A stretch of 45,284 nucleotides of DNA, from positions 1 through 45,284 of the forward strand of contig JAPFDH010000122.1 in NCBI GenBank assembly GCA_026169045.1. The letters are read 5' to 3'. Every line of letters begins with the position of its first letter. Position 1 is the first letter of the stretch. Positions 28,234 through 36,984 of this stretch are shown here, piece after piece. The stretch comes from Lachnospiraceae bacterium (GTDB lineage: Bacteria > Bacillota > Clostridia > Lachnospirales > Lachnospiraceae). A program made the position numbers and the translations under genes. The notes below the pieces were generated by a model. That model was not told where the DNA came from. It saw only the letters and a list, made by a program, of their open reading frames with translations, and did no database searches.

Positions 28234-28686
28234 ATGAAATATTTTTTTGCCGTCAGCTGTATTCTGATTTTCATATTGATCCTCTATACCATTATACACA
28301 TAGTTCAGCGAAACCGATTTCCCTATGCCCCAAAACATATTTTAACAAAACGGGAATATCATTTTTATCATCTGCTCAGAGATGTTGCTGACGAATATGG
28401 ATATATGGTTTGTCCCAAAGTTGGCTTAAAAGATCTGCTGGCAGTTACATCGCGCCATCAATATATGAAGTATTTTCATAAAATCGCCCAAAAACATATT
28501 GATTTTGTCATTTGCGACCAGGATCTCCATGTAGTCTTCGTATTGGAACTGGATGATTCCAGCCATGATACCAAAGAAGCAAAAAAGCGGGACAAATTTA
28601 AAGATATGGCTTTCAAAAGTGCCGGTATTCCTTTAAAACGCTTACGGGATTATGACGAAAAAGCTATATACGCTCTCTTTAAATAA
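28234..28686 (+). CDS. DUF2726 domain protein with N-terminal membrane anchor
   Basis: A 150-residue protein. Residues about 4-25 form one hydrophobic anchor. The rest matches the DUF2726 pattern: LTKREYHFYHLLRDVADEYGY, then VCPKVGLKDLL, HIDFVICDQDLHVVFVLELDDSSH, a charged RDKFKD segment and AGIPLKRL. The vDFv...iELDdsSH core resembles nuclease-like PD-(D/E)XK folds, and this family is suspected to act on nucleic acid, but its reaction is not established. AGAAAGGA lies 11 bases before the ATG. A bidirectional terminator follows. It stands alone, with no partner gene. Confidence 0.85.
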   Translation: MKYFFAVSCILIFILILYTIIHIVQRNRFPYAPKHILTKREYHFYHLLRDVADEYGYMVCPKVGLKDLLAVTSRHQYMKYFHKIAQKHIDFVICDQDLHVVFVLELDDSSHDTKEAKKRDKFKDMAFKSAGIPLKRLRDYDEKAIYALFK

Positions 28687-28733
28687 ATCACGTTTTATAA
28701 AAAAGACATCCACTACGTTATTTCCAAAGAAAA

Positions 28734-28783
28734 AAAGGATATCTATTGGTATGTAAACATAACATTCCAAAAAGATATCCTTT
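28734..28783. terminator. Bidirectional terminator between the DUF2726 and GH2 genes
   Basis: AAAGGATATCT (28734-28744) pairs with AGATATCCTTT (28773-28783), with further TTGG/CCAA pairing inside the loop. The plus strand continues into T-rich text and the minus strand into seven T, so it serves both convergent genes. Confidence 0.85.
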
Positions 28784-28799
28784 ATTTTATTGTTTTATT

Positions 28800-31031
28800 T
28801 TATTTTTTTATTTTATTTAATTGCGCATTCATCTCCAAAAGCTGTTCTTTTGTTATTTTTCCTCCTGTCAGCCCCATTAAATTAACAAGACGCAAAACAG
28901 TAAAACTTCCAATCATTTTTAATACTTCCGGTGTCATCTGCATACCGCTACTCTGTTCCTCTTTTTGTCCCATTTGCTGAAGCATATTCATAAACAACAT
29001 CTGACCCTCTTTTGATGCGAGAATTGTTTCCATTTTATCATTCAAGGAGAAATACCCTTCCGGAGCAGTAATATCAAACCAATTCAAAATTGCACCTTTT
29101 TCTTTCAGACGATACGCCTCATTAAATGTATCTACTTTCCGAATAAAACTATGATCCTGATATTTACCTGCCCGTGCCTCCAAAATACTTTCTCCCACAT
29201 TTGGTACATCAAAATGGAAAAAATGATCCTCAGCACATTTCTTTCCTATACTGCTACCATTTACAAAAAGTTCGACTTCCTCAAGGTTGGAATATACCGT
29301 AACCTTTGTCACATCTTCCACACGATCCACATAACGCTTTCCGCAGATGTGAACAAACGGATCATCCGACAACCATGCTTTATAAGCATAAAAAGCATCC
29401 TTCTTATACTTTCTGTCAAAGGTTATTAAGCCTTTATGATTTTGCCCGTTTTCTCCGCCTTCATTTCTTGCGTCTGCGCCAAAATCAAACATATTCCATG
29501 CATGAGTTGCCCAAATATATTTTCTCGAAAACAATTGTTTAATCAATTCTTCATGGTAATATGCCTGATATTCTTCCGTATAATCTCCCTGTTCCGGATT
29601 AGAAGTATGCCAGTTTAATGCTTCACATCCGTATTCACTGCAGCCAATAGGAATTTGGGGGAATCTTTCATGGAAATGATCAAACCATGGTCCATTCATG
29701 TCCGTCGTTCCGCCGTACCAGCCAAAATAGTGATTGTAGGACACGGTATCCGGAATCTGTATATATGGATCTTCTATACTGCACATCGAAACACATGCCA
29801 TTGTAGTCAGTCTTGTATGATCCATTTCATGTACCATATCATTTAGAGCTCTATGATTTTCCAATAGTTCTTCATCCGATGGACCTTTCATTGTTATTTC
29901 ATTTGATAATCCCCATACCACAATAGACGGGTGATTGTAATTTTGAATAATCAATTCTTTCATCTGAGAAATGGTATTTTCTTTTCCATTTTTCAAATGC
30001 TGTGATATGTATGGTATCTCTGCCCAGACAATCATACCCCGTTCGTCACACAAATCATAAAATGTCTGGCTATGCTGATAATGTGCAAGACGAATGGTCG
30101 TTGCTCCCATCTCACAAATCAGGTCCATATCTTCCACATGATGTTCTCTTAACAAAGCATTTCCGATTCCCCATCTGTCTTGATGACGGGCAACTCCGCG
30201 AAGAGGATATTCTACTCCATTCAAAATAAATCCTCTCTCCGGATCTATTTCAAATGTACGACAGCCGAAGCGCGTAGAAACCTGGTCCAGAATTTCACCC
30301 TTACATAAAATGCTGACTTCTGCAGTATACAAATAAGGATCTTTTTTTCCATTCCAGCGATGTACATTTGTTATATCTAAAACTGCTTTTGTGTCAGTAA
30401 TATCAGAAATAAAATCCGCTACGATTGTTCCGCTTTGATCTTTTAAGACATACTTCAGCTTTTGCCCTTCCTCCGCATTGGAAATAAATACTTCCATTTC
30501 CACCTTGGCATCATTTTCCGTCAATGTCGGCGTAACACAAATTCCTGATCCCCCATAATACTCCAGATCAAAATGGGAATGGGAAACTGCAACTATATTT
30601 ACATTTCTATAAAGACCCCCATAAAATGTAAAATCAGCTACTTGCGGATATACAAAATCATTTTCACTGTTATCCACTGCAATAACCAGCAGACTCTTTT
30701 CCTTCCATACATCAGTAAGATCAATTCTCCAGGTAGAATATCCTCCATCATGATGTGCTATTTTTGTTCCGTCAAGATAAACATCTGCCGATGAATTTGC
30801 TCCCTGAATTTCCAAATAATATTGATCTGCTTTCGGGAAATCTGTACGGTCAATTTCTTTTGCATAGTATGCTACACCGCGATAATAGTCATTCCCTCCA
30901 TCTTGTCCATCAATTGCATTCCAGGTATGAGGTAATGTCACCCAATACCACTTTTCCGGCATTTTTTCCGGAACTTGTTCTGCCTCTTTGGAAAAAGCCC
31001 ACTTTGTATTAATATTAATAATTTCTCTCAT
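28800..31031 (-). CDS. Glycoside hydrolase family 2 (beta-galactosidase or beta-glucuronidase-like)
   Basis: A 743-residue cytoplasmic glycosidase; no signal peptide is visible. An N-terminal jelly-roll sugar-binding domain (about 12-150, including YYRGVAYY and FTFYGGLYR) is followed by an Ig-like domain (about 155-260) and the TIM barrel (about 265-560). The acid/base is Glu378 in WGLSNEIT and the nucleophile Glu466 in GCSEYGCEA. A DUF4982-like beta domain follows (about 585-650). A helical tail (about 655-743, rich in Met/Gln and ending in Lys-rich residues) is unusual for GH2 in general. AAGGAG precedes the ATG by 9 bases. It follows the GPH symporter after 13 bases, so the pair imports and splits a glycoside. 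Which sugar is cut is uncertain. Confidence 0.92.
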   Translation of the reverse strand: MREIININTKWAFSKEAEQVPEKMPEKWYWVTLPHTWNAIDGQDGGNDYYRGVAYYAKEIDRTDFPKADQYYLEIQGANSSADVYLDGTKIAHHDGGYSTWRIDLTDVWKEKSLLVIAVDNSENDFVYPQVADFTFYGGLYRNVNIVAVSHSHFDLEYYGGSGICVTPTLTENDAKVEMEVFISNAEEGQKLKYVLKDQSGTIVADFISDITDTKAVLDITNVHRWNGKKDPYLYTAEVSILCKGEILDQVSTRFGCRTFEIDPERGFILNGVEYPLRGVARHQDRWGIGNALLREHHVEDMDLICEMGATTIRLAHYQHSQTFYDLCDERGMIVWAEIPYISQHLKNGKENTISQMKELIIQNYNHPSIVVWGLSNEITMKGPSDEELLENHRALNDMVHEMDHTRLTTMACVSMCSIEDPYIQIPDTVSYNHYFGWYGGTTDMNGPWFDHFHERFPQIPIGCSEYGCEALNWHTSNPEQGDYTEEYQAYYHEELIKQLFSRKYIWATHAWNMFDFGADARNEGGENGQNHKGLITFDRKYKKDAFYAYKAWLSDDPFVHICGKRYVDRVEDVTKVTVYSNLEEVELFVNGSSIGKKCAEDHFFHFDVPNVGESILEARAGKYQDHSFIRKVDTFNEAYRLKEKGAILNWFDITAPEGYFSLNDKMETILASKEGQMLFMNMLQQMGQKEEQSSGMQMTPEVLKMIGSFTVLRLVNLMGLTGGKITKEQLLEMNAQLNKIKK

Positions 31032-31044
31032 AATACGCTACTCC

Positions 31045-32439
31045 TTAATTATTTTCTCTTTTTTGCTTTAAAACTGCAACATTTTCATCTACCCGTTTTT
31101 TGCTTAACGGATAAACAAAAATCAAACATAAACCAACCCCAATATAAAGCAATCCTGGCAATAACGTAGCTACATTATATATACCATTCGTAACAGCTTC
31201 TGTCTGAACCTGTACGCTGGAATCATATCCCACTATCGCCAAAGCAAACGCGCCGAATCCACCGGCAAGAGCCTGTCCTATTTTTCTTGAAAAAGAATAA
31301 ATAGCATAAACCATTCCATCTTCACGTCTTCCGGTACGTACTTCTTGATCATCAATAACATCGGTTACAAACGCCCAGATAACCATGTTGAAAAATCCAA
31401 ACCCTAAATAGCCCAATATTGAAATCACAATAAAAAGGAAAGCCGATTTCACACGCAGAACAAACAAAAAGATGGAGGCAGCACCAGCAATAATGCATCC
31501 TACCGCACTTATTTCTTTTTTACCAAATTTTTTTGTTAAAGGTTTTACAAGCGGTACAATTAAAAAGGATGGAAGCAAGCCAGCCAACCCCATAATGGAC
31601 AATGCATTTTTATCATTAAAATAATCAATAAATACATACTGATTCACAGACTGTGTAAGCAAAGATGCCAATAAAAGTAAAATCGCCGCAAGAATAATTC
31701 CAAGAAGAGCTCTGTTTGTAAACAATGCTTCTATAGTTTTCAAAAGGCTGACACGCTCTTCTTTTGCCGATGGTTCCACTTTCACACGTTCCACAGTCAG
31801 ACAATAGCAAACAATATAACAGATAATCGCAAATACGGAAAATATTCCGGCAATCAATGTCATCCTTCCGCCTTCTACCAGCTGATTACCAGCAGCATCA
31901 GTTGTATACACAAGAAGCGGAGCCCCAACACCAACCACTAACTGTGCAAGCAGCGCACCAAGGCTGCGAAATGTGGAAAGGCTTGCCCGGTCATCAGCAT
32001 CCTCACTCAGAACGGATGCCATGGAACCATAAGGAATATTAATAGCGGTATAACAAACACTTCCCCATAACAGATAGGTTACAAACATATAGATTACTTT
32101 GATTGTCATAGATGCCTCTGCCATAGATCCCTGATACATCAGAAAACTAGCCACAGCAACAGGTCCGCACATCCGGAGTAACCAGGGACGGAATCTTCCA
32201 TTTTTTCCGGGTTTTAAACGGTCTACAATTCTTCCCATGGTGACATCTGTCACAGCATCCACACAACGGGCTACTAAAAATAGCGTACCTACTACTTCTG
32301 GCGAAACGCCAAGTACCTTGGTGTAAAATACCATTAAGAATAAACTGGCAAAAATAAATGTAAAATCATTTCCAAAATCGCCAAACATATAGCCGATTTT
32401 ATCTTTCCATCCAAACGGACGTATTGTTTTTGTTTCCAT
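31045..32439 (-). CDS. GPH-family glycoside:cation symporter
   Basis: About 464 residues with twelve hydrophobic segments, of the glycoside-pentoside-hexuronide (MelB/LacS/GusB-like) family within MFS_2. Landmarks are GWKDKIGYMFGDFGNDF at the start, DAVTDVTMGRIVDR, GRFRPWLLR and the repeated glycine-rich helices. There is no PTS IIA domain at the C-terminus, unlike LacS. The frame is open from 32463, but AAGGAG 8 bases before the ATG at 32439 sets the start. It is followed by the GH2 gene and diverges from the AraC-type regulator, a typical glycoside import and hydrolysis unit. Confidence 0.93.
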   Translation of the reverse strand: METKTIRPFGWKDKIGYMFGDFGNDFTFIFASLFLMVFYTKVLGVSPEVVGTLFLVARCVDAVTDVTMGRIVDRLKPGKNGRFRPWLLRMCGPVAVASFLMYQGSMAEASMTIKVIYMFVTYLLWGSVCYTAINIPYGSMASVLSEDADDRASLSTFRSLGALLAQLVVGVGAPLLVYTTDAAGNQLVEGGRMTLIAGIFSVFAIICYIVCYCLTVERVKVEPSAKEERVSLLKTIEALFTNRALLGIILAAILLLLASLLTQSVNQYVFIDYFNDKNALSIMGLAGLLPSFLIVPLVKPLTKKFGKKEISAVGCIIAGAASIFLFVLRVKSAFLFIVISILGYLGFGFFNMVIWAFVTDVIDDQEVRTGRREDGMVYAIYSFSRKIGQALAGGFGAFALAIVGYDSSVQVQTEAVTNGIYNVATLLPGLLYIGVGLCLIFVYPLSKKRVDENVAVLKQKRENN

Positions 32440-32540
32440 AAGATCTTCTCCTTTTTCCTCCATTTTTCTCTATGTTACTTCTTATGCAAATATAAGTGTT
32501 ATAAGTATTTTTTTCGTAGTTGTATTTTTTTTGGTTTTAT

Positions 32541-32569
32541 TTGACTTTTTGACATATTTATACAATAAT
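32541..32569 (+). promoter_or_regulatory. Promoter candidate for the AraC regulator
   Basis: TTGACT (32541-32546) and AATAAT (32564-32569) are 17 bases apart, just before AAAGGAGG. The same gap must hold the divergent symporter promoter. ACTTATA/CACTTATA-like direct repeats near 32480-32510 could be regulator sites, but this is weak. Confidence 0.4.
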
Positions 32570-32591
32570 GAATGAAAGGAGGGGAACAAAT

Positions 32592-33815
32592 ATGAATTAT
32601 AAAAAAGAATATCATTTCTTTTTGAAGCTGCTTAGCAAAATGAATTTAAATGTTTTAAAAGTGCAATTTCCTTGTAAAAATGACCTTTCATTTGATTTAA
32701 ACATACGAAAAACGGTCTATGCTAATATAGAGTATGACGTATATTTGACAAACTTTCTCCAGACATGTAAACCTCATATTATCTATAAAATTTTTGATGA
32801 ATTTTTATCAAATTATATTGTCTTTCAATTACCTGACGTTAAAAACAAAACCTATTTATTAATCGGTCCCTTTGTTATTCATCCGCCCTCAAATGCTGAT
32901 ATATTTAAAAAGGCAGAAGAATTCCAAATTCCTCAGGAGTATTTTTCTCGTTTCAAACAGTATTTCGAATGCTTACCGCTAATCATTGACACTGACACAC
33001 TTCTCACAATCATAAATACTTTTTTCGAAATAATATGGCAGACCCCAAACGATTTCCATATAGAAGAACTTCACTCCTTTCACTCAGAGAAATCCATGCC
33101 ATACTTTTCGTATACACCTGAATCTGACGAAAACTTATCGGAAATAAAACAAATGGAAAATCGCTATGCAACAGAAGATTCTGTCATGCAGATCGTAGCC
33201 AACGGACGTATTCATGAAGCTGAAAACTTCATTCCTCAATTCACGGTACAGACATTTGAACAAAGGCTGGCAGATCCAGTACGAAACGCCAAAAACTATG
33301 CAATAATTATGAATACCATACTGCGCAAAGCTGCTCAACACGGATCGGTCCATCCTTATTATATTCACAAAATATCCTCCCATCATGCACGAAAAATTGA
33401 ATTACTCACATCCGAAAAAGCCGCCCTGGTTCTTCTTAAAGAAATGATGCGCAAATACACTATGCTTGTTCAAAATTACTCCTTAAACGGCTACTCACCT
33501 CTTATTCGAAATGTTTTGGTCGCCATTGATTCTAATCTTGCCGGAGAACAAAAACTAAGCATACATGCAAAACGCTTAAACACAAATCCCAGTTATCTTT
33601 CCGCTTTGTTTAAAAAAGAAGTGGGAACAACCCTTACTTCTTATGTTACAAAAAAGCGGATTGAACAAGCCATATTTCTCCTGAATTCTACAAAACTTGA
33701 GATACAAACCATTGCAGAATATTGTGGTTTTACAGATTTATGTTACTTTTCTAAAATGTTCAAAAAAATAATCGGAAAATCACCCAGTGCATACCGTGAC
33801 AGTATCCTGCACTAA
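32592..33815 (+). CDS. AraC-family transcriptional regulator of the GH2/GPH locus
   Basis: About 407 residues. The first 300 form a sensor region of no family I can name with confidence, lacking membrane segments. The last 100 hold the double helix-turn-helix of AraC/XylS proteins: LSIHAKRLNTNPSYLSALFKKEVGTT, then IEQAIFLLNSTKLEIQTIAEYCGF and YFSKMFKKIIGKSPSAYR. The frame is open from 32568, but AAAGGAGG 9 bases before the ATG at 32592 fixes the start. It is divergent from the symporter-GH2 operon, so it most likely senses the glycoside or its product and activates that operon. Confidence 0.92.
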   Translation: MNYKKEYHFFLKLLSKMNLNVLKVQFPCKNDLSFDLNIRKTVYANIEYDVYLTNFLQTCKPHIIYKIFDEFLSNYIVFQLPDVKNKTYLLIGPFVIHPPSNADIFKKAEEFQIPQEYFSRFKQYFECLPLIIDTDTLLTIINTFFEIIWQTPNDFHIEELHSFHSEKSMPYFSYTPESDENLSEIKQMENRYATEDSVMQIVANGRIHEAENFIPQFTVQTFEQRLADPVRNAKNYAIIMNTILRKAAQHGSVHPYYIHKISSHHARKIELLTSEKAALVLLKEMMRKYTMLVQNYSLNGYSPLIRNVLVAIDSNLAGEQKLSIHAKRLNTNPSYLSALFKKEVGTTLTSYVTKKRIEQAIFLLNSTKLEIQTIAEYCGFTDLCYFSKMFKKIIGKSPSAYRDSILH

Positions 33816-33825
33816 AACGATGAAA

Positions 33826-33874
33826 AACGCGCGTCGTAAACCAATCTATAATCTGATGGTTTGCGACACGCGTT
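33826..33874. terminator. Terminator hairpin between araC-type gene and radical SAM gene
   Basis: AACGCGCGTCGTAAACCAATC pairs with the text ending GACACGCGTT at 33855-33874, with two mismatches. On the minus strand it runs into five T; on the plus strand the T-run is weaker. It lies between convergent genes. Confidence 0.75.
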
Positions 33875-33895
33875 CCTATTTTACACCGTTTCGAT

Positions 33896-34495
33896 TTATG
33901 TGTAAGCTCTTACACGCAAAGGGATTCCCAAATGCTCTGCGAGTTTTTTACTTTCCTCAATTTCTTCTGGAGAAATCACATCAACTACACTGAATTTCAC
34001 TTCTTTAAAATACAGTTTGGATTTTTTTGAAAAAGCAATCATATCCTCAAAAGCATTGTCAAAACAAGGGTTTGTAACCTCTTGATATCTTGCTGGATTT
34101 GGGGCATTTAAACTAATAGAAACCGAATCAATATATTTCGATAATTCTTCTACGATTGGTTTTTTCAGAAATCTTTCCCCTAAACCATTTGTGTTTAAGC
34201 GAAGCTGAATTTGGGGATATTTCTGTTTCATATATTTAGCTGTCTCTAATAAATTATCATATGCACATGTCGGCTCTCCGTATCCGCAAAAAACTGCCGA
34301 GCGATATGGTGAAAAATCAAATTTTTCGATCGCCATTTTTATTTCATCAAAGGATGGTGTGTGTTTATGCCACATTTCCTTTGCGTCACCAATCGTTTCA
34401 TTTTCCTTGCGAATACAGAAGATGCAATTACATGTACAACGATTTGTAATATTAAAATAGACATTGTTTCGATAAACATAAATAATATTTGCCAT
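33896..34495 (-). CDS. Small radical SAM protein (TatD-associated type)
   Basis: A 199-residue radical SAM protein, near the small end of the superfamily. The cluster motif CxxxCxxC is Cys20, Cys24 and Cys27 in NRCTCNCIFC. CGYGEPT is the SAM-binding GGE-like motif, and LRLNTNGLG and SVSISLNAP are typical barrel strands. The overall wording matches the family usually annotated as TatD-associated radical SAM, whose reaction is unknown. No TatD gene is in this window. AAGGA precedes the ATG. It is 21 bases after the ECF S-component gene and after the vitamin-B6-type kinase, suggesting one operon. There is no extra cluster domain, so it may need a partner. Confidence 0.88.
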   Translation of the reverse strand: MANIIYVYRNNVYFNITNRCTCNCIFCIRKENETIGDAKEMWHKHTPSFDEIKMAIEKFDFSPYRSAVFCGYGEPTCAYDNLLETAKYMKQKYPQIQLRLNTNGLGERFLKKPIVEELSKYIDSVSISLNAPNPARYQEVTNPCFDNAFEDMIAFSKKSKLYFKEVKFSVVDVISPEEIEESKKLAEHLGIPLRVRAYT

Positions 34496-34516
34496 AATAC
34501 GGTCCTTCTTTCATAA

Positions 34517-35032
34517 TCATATTCTTTTTTTCAATTGCAGACGATCCAATGTAAAACCAAGTAACAAGAAGGCAACTCCGCTTCCTACCGGTTGAATCCA
34601 TCCTACTAACAATGCTGGAAGTAATGCTGCCCATGTACCAAAGAGGATTCCTTCTGCAATAAAATATCCTATAAATGTAATGAATCCGGCAATAAAAATT
34701 CCACTTACATTCCGTTTTCCGATAATTTTATCTTTTTTTGAAGTAAACGGAATCACAATAAGCATTTTAATGATAAAGGTAGCCGGGATCCACATGGGTG
34801 CAGTAAATAGATCCGCTAAAACACCTCCGATTATCCCAGCTGCCAAAGCATAGGGAAACGGAAGTATGCAGGCAGCCAGATAAATAAAGGCATCTCCCAA
34901 GTGAACATATCCTCCATTCGATCCAATGGGAATATGAAACAGAAATGCAGTCATTACGCAAATTAATGCTGAAAACAAAGCAGCACTTGTAAGAAAATGG
35001 AGTTTCGTTTGTTGTATTGCAGTTGAATTCAT
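34517..35032 (-). CDS. ECF transporter S component, probably vitamin-B6-type
   Basis: A 171-residue protein with about six hydrophobic segments, the size and topology of substrate-binding S components of energy-coupling-factor importers. The N-terminal ALFSALICVMTAFLF and HLGDAFIYLAACILPFPYALAAG stretches are typical of the fold. The ECF A, A' and T subunits are not in the window, so it would share a housekeeping module. The neighbouring pyridoxal/pyridoxamine-kinase-like gene 9 bases upstream makes pyridoxine or a relative the likeliest ligand; that is inference. AGGAGG with 5-base spacing supports the ATG. Confidence 0.85.
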   Translation of the reverse strand: MNSTAIQQTKLHFLTSAALFSALICVMTAFLFHIPIGSNGGYVHLGDAFIYLAACILPFPYALAAGIIGGVLADLFTAPMWIPATFIIKMLIVIPFTSKKDKIIGKRNVSGIFIAGFITFIGYFIAEGILFGTWAALLPALLVGWIQPVGSGVAFLLLGFTLDRLQLKKRI

Positions 35033-35041
35033 AAAAGCCTC

Positions 35042-35893
35042 CTATAGCAGTAAAGGTAAATATGGTTCAAAATGGATTCCGTCATTTTTTGAAGTATGTT
35101 CCTTTACGGTTTCCATAAGAGCTGTTTCTAAAAACTTGACAGCTTTACAAACACTTTTCCTAACAGAATCCCCTTTTACCACGCCTCCACAAACAACCGA
35201 AGCCAGCAAGTCGCCGGTTCCCGAGTAGCTTTCCCCATATATTTTTGAAGAGATCGCAGTTACCTGATTTGGTTCGATGACTAAGTTGTAATATCTGCTC
35301 TCTGTGTCTGAAACACTCTGATAAAGAATACCGGTCACAATGATCGCTTTTGTTTTTTCCTGAAATAGTGTTCTCCCAAGCTGCGCGATGGAATCCAGAT
35401 AATCTGAGGTCTTCCTTTTTCCCGTTAAAGTCATATAATTCGTATCTGTTAGTAAACAAAGTTCTGTTAAATTGGGTGTGATTATATCAGCATGATGAAT
35501 AAGCCGTTTCATTTGAGAAACAAAATTTGAGCCATAAATATCATAAGTAACACCATCATCTCCCATCACCGGATCAACCAGCAGAAATGTTTTTTCCGTT
35601 TGAAAATCTTTGACAAAATTCAAAATAATCTGTATTTGTTTTTCACTGCCCAAAAAACCTGTATAAATTCCATCGAAACGAATCTTTCGCTTTTTCCACT
35701 CATGAATATATGCGTCCATACATTCCGTAAAATCCCTACAAAAATAACTACTATATCCTGTTTGATTACTTAAAATAGCTGTAGGAAGAGGACAAGGTTG
35801 TATTCCCATAACAGAAAGTACCGGGATCGCCGCTGTAAGAGAGCATCTGCCAAGTCCGGATAAATCATTGATAACAGCAACTTGTTTTATCAC
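35042..35893 (-). CDS. Pyridoxal/pyridoxamine kinase-like PfkB-superfamily kinase
   Basis: About 283 residues from a GTG start at 35893, which has GGAGG 7 bases upstream; an ATG at 35965 would add 24 unlikely residues. The N-terminus VAVINDLSGLGRCSLTAAIPVLSVMGI is the ribokinase-like substrate region of PdxK/PdxY. LLVDPVMGDDG and NLTELCLL follow. The anion-hole/catalytic motif YSGTGDLLASV near 220 keeps the GTGD Asp. The enzyme should phosphorylate pyridoxal, pyridoxine or pyridoxamine for salvage of vitamin B6. ThiD-like hydroxymethylpyrimidine kinase activity is an alternative. It heads a run with an S component and a radical SAM gene. Confidence 0.88.
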   Translation of the reverse strand: MIKQVAVINDLSGLGRCSLTAAIPVLSVMGIQPCPLPTAILSNQTGYSSYFCRDFTECMDAYIHEWKKRKIRFDGIYTGFLGSEKQIQIILNFVKDFQTEKTFLLVDPVMGDDGVTYDIYGSNFVSQMKRLIHHADIITPNLTELCLLTDTNYMTLTGKRKTSDYLDSIAQLGRTLFQEKTKAIIVTGILYQSVSDTESRYYNLVIEPNQVTAISSKIYGESYSGTGDLLASVVCGGVVKGDSVRKSVCKAVKFLETALMETVKEHTSKNDGIHFEPYLPLLL

Positions 35894-35965
35894 AACATAA
35901 CCTCCTGATAAATCTTTTTTATAGAATACGGCAAAATTGTCATACATAAAATACACAAAAATCAC

Positions 35966-36352
35966 ATTTTTTTAGGGGTCAGTTTACATAAATAGAATTT
36001 TATCCCTTATTTACGTTTCACGAATTCAAACTATTTTGGTCGATCTAAATTTATCCCCCTATAACTTTCAAGGGCATAGATTTTCCGTTTTGCATGTAAT
36101 GATTCTGCTGGAATAAGGAAACCGCCTGGGCAGAGAAAAATGTTCAGCCGGTTTCAGTGTTGTTGCAGTAGATTTATTCATGCATTTATGCTAAGATTAG
36201 AACGATTATAATTATTAACTGGAGTAAACAATTATAAGTTCACTAAGACGATTGTTAATACTACTTCTTACAGTGCTTGTAACGATGGGAATGTATAGAT
36301 GCATGTTTCAGCAGCACAAATGAAACAAATTGATTTTAAAGGTGGTGTTACA
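35966..36352. other. Intergenic gap with no assigned gene
   Basis: This AT-rich gap separates the divergent B6-type kinase and DUF3592-like genes. It contains an inverted repeat GAAACCG/CGGTTTC around 36117-36157 and TTATAATT/AATTATAA near 36208-36237. Neither is followed by a T-run. No ORF with a ribosome site was found; an ATG at 36299 is in frame with the next gene but has no site. Confidence 0.6.
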
Positions 36353-36772
36353 ATGATTGGAATATTATTCATTGTAGTTGCGGTCATTCTACTTCTTATG
36401 CGTCGATTGCTTGGCTCTTCTGAGTGGGAATCCAACAAGGTGCCAGGAATTGGTGTTGTAAAAAAGAGAATTCAGGAAAATTGCAGAATTCATTTTTTTG
36501 TGGAGTTCCAGGATCAGAACGGTGAGCTTCATGTTGGAGAATCGGTCCCGTACAAATCAACACAGGGAAAATATCAGATAGGAGAATCTGTAAAGATCCT
36601 GTACTGTTTTTCTCCCAAGGGAAAAGCGTTTTGTGAGATCGACGATCCGGACCTGATCTCATGCGAAGTCGAAGCCAAGCGCGTCAGTATGGTGATGCTA
36701 ATCGCTGCCATTTTATTGATTGCCTTGGGAGCTATCAGCCTGATTACATATGCAGCAGCGTTGTTATTCTGA
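36353..36772 (+). CDS. DUF3592-like small membrane protein
   Basis: About 139 residues. A hydrophobic helix lies at 2-18 and a second at 114-137. Between them is a beta-rich, probably extracytoplasmic domain with IGVVKKRIQENCRIHFFVEF, GELHVGESV, KYQIGESVKILYC and KAFCEIDD. This spacing fits DUF3592 proteins, which are of unknown function. The frame is open from 36299, but AAAGGTGG with 7-base spacing makes the ATG at 36353 the likely start. It stands alone between convergent and divergent neighbours and ends before a 14-bp hairpin. The assignment is by pattern, not strong motif identity. Confidence 0.65.
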   Translation: MIGILFIVVAVILLLMRRLLGSSEWESNKVPGIGVVKKRIQENCRIHFFVEFQDQNGELHVGESVPYKSTQGKYQIGESVKILYCFSPKGKAFCEIDDPDLISCEVEAKRVSMVMLIAAILLIALGAISLITYAAALLF

Positions 36773-36824
36773 GCAAATCTTTAATCAATCTTACTGTCAA
36801 AGTTGCTCGATAGATTCTGTAAAT

Positions 36825-36859
36825 GAGCTTTAAACATTCTGGCAAAATGTTTAAAGCTC
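36825..36859 (+). terminator. Hairpin after the DUF3592-like gene
   Basis: GAGCTTTAAACATT (36825-36838) pairs perfectly with 36846-36859 across a 7-base loop. The following text is not T-rich, so termination strength is uncertain. Confidence 0.55.
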
Positions 36860-36870
36860 TGTAATATAAA

Positions 36871-36902
36871 ATCCCCAGACTGTATTTGTTCAGTCTGGGG
36901 AT
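36871..36902 (-). terminator. Rho-independent terminator of rtcB
   Basis: A perfect 12-bp stem, ATCCCCAGACTG with its complement, around an 8-base loop. On the minus strand it is followed by TTTTATATT, about 80 bases past the rtcB stop. Confidence 0.75.
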
Positions 36903-36984
36903 CCATGTTATATGATTTCCTTCTTTTTTCTAAAAGTAACATTTACAAGGAATTTCTCTGTATTTTTCCATTTTTCTCTTCTTT

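Noticed and set aside
35894-35965. Longer start for the B6-type kinase and a possible riboswitch before it
   Set aside because: The extra residues do not fit the family, GGAGG supports the GTG, and I could not recognise any riboswitch core.
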